A program made the position numbers and the translations under genes. DNA of 64,000 nucleotides from Paraperibacillus esterisolvens (GTDB taxonomy: Bacteria; Bacillota; Bacilli; Bacillales; DSM-1321): NCBI RefSeq assembly GCF_046237625.1, contig NZ_CP143545.1, positions 1,550,001-1,614,000 of the forward strand, given 5' to 3'. Below, piece after piece: positions 61,474-64,000 of this stretch. The notes under the pieces are model-generated. The model did no database searches and was not told where the DNA came from. It saw only the letters and a list, made by a program, of their open reading frames with translations. Each line of letters starts with the position of its first letter. Within the stretch, counting starts at the first letter, position 1.

Positions 61474-61501
61474 ACGGCTTCCTGATGGAAGCCGTTTTTT
61501 T
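61474..61501 (+). terminator. Terminator after namZ
   Basis: ACGGCTTCC / GGAAGCCGT stem followed by T7. Confidence 0.9.
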
Positions 61502-61560
61502 GCTATTTTGGGAAGAATCATATAAAGTACGGCTGTTGAATAAGAGAGTTGATATCCGCT

Positions 61561-61755
61561 GCAGGCACTCGCGGACCTTAGGGGCGGGCGCTGAGCCTCC
61601 TCGGCTTTGCCTGCGGGGTCTCACCTGTCCCGCAGCTCCCGCATTTAAAAGCGGAAAGCGGTGCCTGCCTAATAAAACTTATTTATACCTCAATGTCCAT
61701 GTAGTTGGTTTGAAACTGTCACTAATATGCCAGGCAGAGACCCGATAAAGAAGAC
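61561..61755 (-). repeat. Dispersed repeat copy B (core 61561-61668, inverted)
   Basis: Reverse-complement copy of the element at 29925-30031, bounded by GCAGGCAC (61561) and GTGCCTGC (61661-61668). Shared internal blocks: GGTGAGACCCCGCAG, GCTTTCCGC, GCGCCCGCCCC. Flanking similarity extends to about 61755. The rest of 61502-61985 has no credible gene. Confidence 0.85.
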
Positions 61756-61985
61756 TTGCTGATTGGAGAGCGATTGCTGCGACAGAAGCATAGTCGCACT
61801 TATGCGTTAGCCAAGCATAAGCCAAGCTTAATGGGATCTCCCTCCGCTCCCTCGGAAAGCGTTCCGGTAAGCGACAGTAAGTTTATGAAAATTGTCTTTA
61901 GGAACGGGCTGGATTCTTTGCAGTCCGGCCAGAAAGAAAATACAATGAACGTAGTATGAGAGCGAATACATAAAGGGGGATCTTA

Positions 61986-62900
61986 ATGAAACGATTACTG
62001 GACTGTACAGCATCTGATTTTGCCGGAATGAATGGGGAGCAATTGAAGCAGTCGATACTAGCATCAGAAGGGAGGGTCCTGGTATCTGAGGTTATAGGGT
62101 CCGTGACACCTTATTACCCGGCAGTCACAAATGGAGAGCTTGCTGCTTCCTTCGGTGCGGATCTGCTTCTGTTAAATCTTTTTGACGTGAACAGCCCTGT
62201 CATTAACGGGCTGGAAGGTGAACCGGAAGTATTGGTTAAAAAGTTAAAGGCACTCACCGGGCGGCCAATCGGCCTGAATTTGGAACCGGTAGACGAGAAG
62301 GCGGAAAGACTTGAAAAGCTGGATACACTGCCCGAAGGACGAACATCTTCCAAAGCCTCGCTGAAGCGTGCAAAAGAGCTGGGCTTTGATTTTGTATGTC
62401 TGACAGGGAATCCGAAGACAGGTGTGACCAACCCAGAAATTTTAGCTGCCATCAAGAACGCGAGAGAAATTTTGGGGGAAGATGCCTTGATCATCGCCGG
62501 GAAAATGCATGGTGCAGGAGTTGCCGGAGAAACGGGCGGAAGCATCATAAACAGTGAAGTGCTCGGTTCCTTTGTGGATGCGGGCGCTGATATTATCCTC
62601 ATTCCATCTCCCGGTACAGTACCCGGATTCACGGTTGAAAAAACAGCAGGGCTTGTGGATGAAGTCCATGCCAAGGGTGCACTTGCCATCCTCACAACCG
62701 GGACAAGCCAGGAAGGCGCCGATGAGGATACCATCAAAAAAATTGCCCTTTACAGCAAGATGGCGGGAGCAGACCTGTATCATATCGGAGATGCCGGAGC
62801 TTCAGGAATGGCCCTGCCGGAAAATATCATGGCCTATTCAATCGCCATCCGCGGCAAAAGACATACGTATACCAGGATGGCTGCGTCAGTCAGGCGCTGA
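61986..62900 (+). CDS. TIM-barrel protein, DUF7916-type
   Basis: 304 residues. A phosphonomutase-like barrel with VVLVSEVIG-type strand 1 (RVLVSEVIGSVTPYYPAVTN), FGADLLLLNLFDVNSPVING, GRPIGLNLEPVD, FVCLTGNPKTGVTN, DADIILIPSPGTVPG and DLYHIGDAGASGM. Family is often next to cellobiose/beta-glucoside PTS clusters. Enzyme activity not known to me. AAGGGGG precedes the ATG. Separate from the namZ operon by the repeat. Confidence 0.72.
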   Translation: MKRLLDCTASDFAGMNGEQLKQSILASEGRVLVSEVIGSVTPYYPAVTNGELAASFGADLLLLNLFDVNSPVINGLEGEPEVLVKKLKALTGRPIGLNLEPVDEKAERLEKLDTLPEGRTSSKASLKRAKELGFDFVCLTGNPKTGVTNPEILAAIKNAREILGEDALIIAGKMHGAGVAGETGGSIINSEVLGSFVDAGADIILIPSPGTVPGFTVEKTAGLVDEVHAKGALAILTTGTSQEGADEDTIKKIALYSKMAGADLYHIGDAGASGMALPENIMAYSIAIRGKRHTYTRMAASVRR

Positions 62901-62972
62901 TAAGCATTTTATGGATAAATAGAAAGGCCCTTGTGATACGATAAGGGGTATCTTGATAAAAGAGGTGTCAAT

Positions 62973-63698
62973 ATGAAAATTGAAGTATGGTCAGATTTTG
63001 TCTGCCCGTTTTGTTATATAGGTAAACGGCGTCTGGAGGAAGCACTGGCAGCTTTTCCTAACCGTGATGGCGTTGAAGTGGAATTCAAAAGCTTTGAACT
63101 TGATCCTAATGCCGAGAAATTTTCCGGAAGAAGCATCCACGAAGCGCTCGCCCTTAAATACGGTATGAGTGTGGAACAGGCGAGGGAAGCAAATGCTGGT
63201 CTAGGAAAGCAGGCAACAGAAGCTGGTCTCCAATTCAACTTTGAAGACATGAAGCCGACCAACACCTTTGACGCCCACAGGCTTGCAAAGCTCGGAAAGT
63301 CTCTGGGCCGGGAAGCTGAGGTTACGGAAGCACTGCTTCATGCTTATTTCACAGATTCAAAAGATCTCGGCAATCTTGAGGTCCTGGCTGATATTGCGGA
63401 ATCTGCAGGGATTGACAGGGAGCAGGCGATGAAGGTGCTTGAGGACAAAAATGCACATGGGAACGAAGTCCGTATCGATGAAGCGCTTGCCCAGCAGTAT
63501 GGCGTCACAGGTGTCCCATTTTTCGTCATCAATCAGAAATATGCCATCTCAGGAGCGCAGCCAGCATCAACCTTCAGCAATGCCCTAGAGAAGGTGTGGC
63601 TTGAAGAAAACCCGGCGCCAAAGCTCCAGGATCTTGGCGGGAATTCAGATGCCTTTTGTGCAGATGGTTCCTGCACACTGCCGGATAATAAAGAATAA
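62973..63698 (+). CDS. DsbA/FrnE-family oxidoreductase
   Basis: 241 residues. Thioredoxin fold with a CPFC site at residues 11-14 and a helical insertion, then GVTGVPFFVINQKYAISGAQ (cis-Pro) and a C-terminal CADGSC motif. No signal peptide, so cytosolic; FrnE-like members are linked to oxidative stress and polyketide oxidation. AGAGGTG precedes the ATG. Terminator at 63704. Confidence 0.92.
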   Translation: MKIEVWSDFVCPFCYIGKRRLEEALAAFPNRDGVEVEFKSFELDPNAEKFSGRSIHEALALKYGMSVEQAREANAGLGKQATEAGLQFNFEDMKPTNTFDAHRLAKLGKSLGREAEVTEALLHAYFTDSKDLGNLEVLADIAESAGIDREQAMKVLEDKNAHGNEVRIDEALAQQYGVTGVPFFVINQKYAISGAQPASTFSNALEKVWLEENPAPKLQDLGGNSDAFCADGSCTLPDNKE

Positions 63699-63703
63699 AA
63701 GAG

Positions 63704-63732
63704 GAGAGCGGTTCTTGCCGCTCTCTTTTTTT
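63704..63732 (+). terminator. Terminator after DsbA-like gene
   Basis: AGAGCGG / CCGCTCT stem with T7. Confidence 0.83.
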
Positions 63733-63805
63733 CTGTGGATTATAAAGACTGGAGAGGGTATGCTTACCTATATACATAAATTACAGCCAAGAATGAGGTC
63801 TATAA

Positions 63806-64000
63806 ATGAACACTAACACTTTTTCAAACTTTCATATAAGTGAAGAGATTAAGCGGGCTTTGGCCGGCCTTGGATATAAGGAGCCGACCAGGGTGCAGAG
63901 CGAGGTTATACCAGCAGCAATCGAGGGGCGGGATCTTGTGGTTAAGTCCCAGACAGGCAGCGGAAAGACAGCTGCATTCGGGATACCTCTCTGTGAGCTG
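63806..64000 (+). CDS. dbpA: DEAD-box RNA helicase DbpA-like (5' end)
   Basis: The first 65 codons are present; the gene runs off the window. Q motif KRALAGLGYKEPTRVQSEVI and motif I SQTGSGKTAAFGIPLCEL match B. subtilis DbpA (YxiN), which binds 23S rRNA hairpin 92 in ribosome assembly. Start ATG 63806 has GAGG about 10 bases upstream. Confidence 0.85.
   Translation, partial: MNTNTFSNFHISEEIKRALAGLGYKEPTRVQSEVIPAAIEGRDLVVKSQTGSGKTAAFGIPLCEL

Noticed and set aside
61756..61959. 67-codon ORF after repeat copy B
   Set aside because: No ribosome binding site, composition like the flanking repeat DNA, and no recognisable protein.

Overview
The window is chromosomal DNA of an endospore-forming member of the Bacillaceae with moderate GC content. 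Evidence is the Bacillus gene order miaA-hfq-spoVK-hflX-ynbB-glnR-glnA and lexA-yneA-yneB-ynzC-tkt-sirA-yneF-(ABC pair)-ynzD-ccdA-ccdB-ccdC, the sporulation genes (spoVK, sirA, a Spo0E-type phosphatase), strong AGGAGG-type ribosome binding sites and cre boxes. The genus cannot be fixed by eye. Family calls come from recognised motifs and remembered homologues; no search was run.

Region 1 (1-8.4 kb): a two-gene operon of unknown function behind a manganese (yybP-ykoY) riboswitch, proline dehydrogenase, a ring-cleaving-dioxygenase-like VOC protein with a perfect palindrome on its promoter, the miaA-hfq-spoVK block, a small glutaredoxin, an HD-GYP c-di-GMP phosphodiesterase candidate and a TRIC-type channel. 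Region 2 (8.5-25.6 kb): hflX-ynbB, the GlnR-controlled glnRA operon, an HxlR-linked formaldehyde-fixing hxlAB pair followed by an iron alcohol dehydrogenase, a YbaK deacylase, a DoxX protein with an abnormal start, an IseA-like autolysin inhibitor, an M29 aminopeptidase, the SOS genes lexA/yneA/yneB/ynzC, tkt, sirA and yneF. Region 3 (25.9-32 kb): a heterodimeric ABC exporter with one degenerate ATP site, a Spo0E-family phosphatase and the ccdABC cytochrome c maturation genes.

Region 4 (32-49.3 kb) is accessory. It holds a secreted TIM-barrel-like protein behind a c-di-GMP-I riboswitch, an orphan structured RNA with its own promoter and terminator, head-to-head remnants of lsrB and lsrF, a NagP-type PTS transporter, an MFS transporter, two NUDIX hydrolases, two GNAT acetyltransferases, YciI and DinB proteins, a secreted alpha/beta hydrolase under a cre box, a broken phosphotransferase gene, a YwjA-like ABC exporter and a cold-shock protein. 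Two arrays of a 20-21 bp repeat with core TTTACTCGCCGAA lie at 15.4 and 41.7 kb, and two inverted copies of a ~107 bp element with 8 bp terminal inverted repeats lie at 29.9 and 61.6 kb.

Region 5 (49.3-62.9 kb) is a sugar-scavenging block. A LicR-type regulator precedes a Lac-family PTS (two EIIB genes, EIIC, EIIA), a ChbG-type deacetylase and a family-4 phospho-glycosidase, with two cre boxes. Together they should import a beta-linked disaccharide such as chitobiose or cellobiose, deacetylate it if it is chitin-derived, and cleave the phosphorylated sugar. Directly downstream are the three extracellular muropeptide-rescue enzymes AmiE, NagZ and NamZ. The region therefore combines chitin/cellulose-type disaccharide use with cell-wall recycling. 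It is followed by a DUF7916-type TIM-barrel protein, a DsbA/FrnE-like oxidoreductase and the 5' end of a DbpA-type RNA helicase cut by the window edge.
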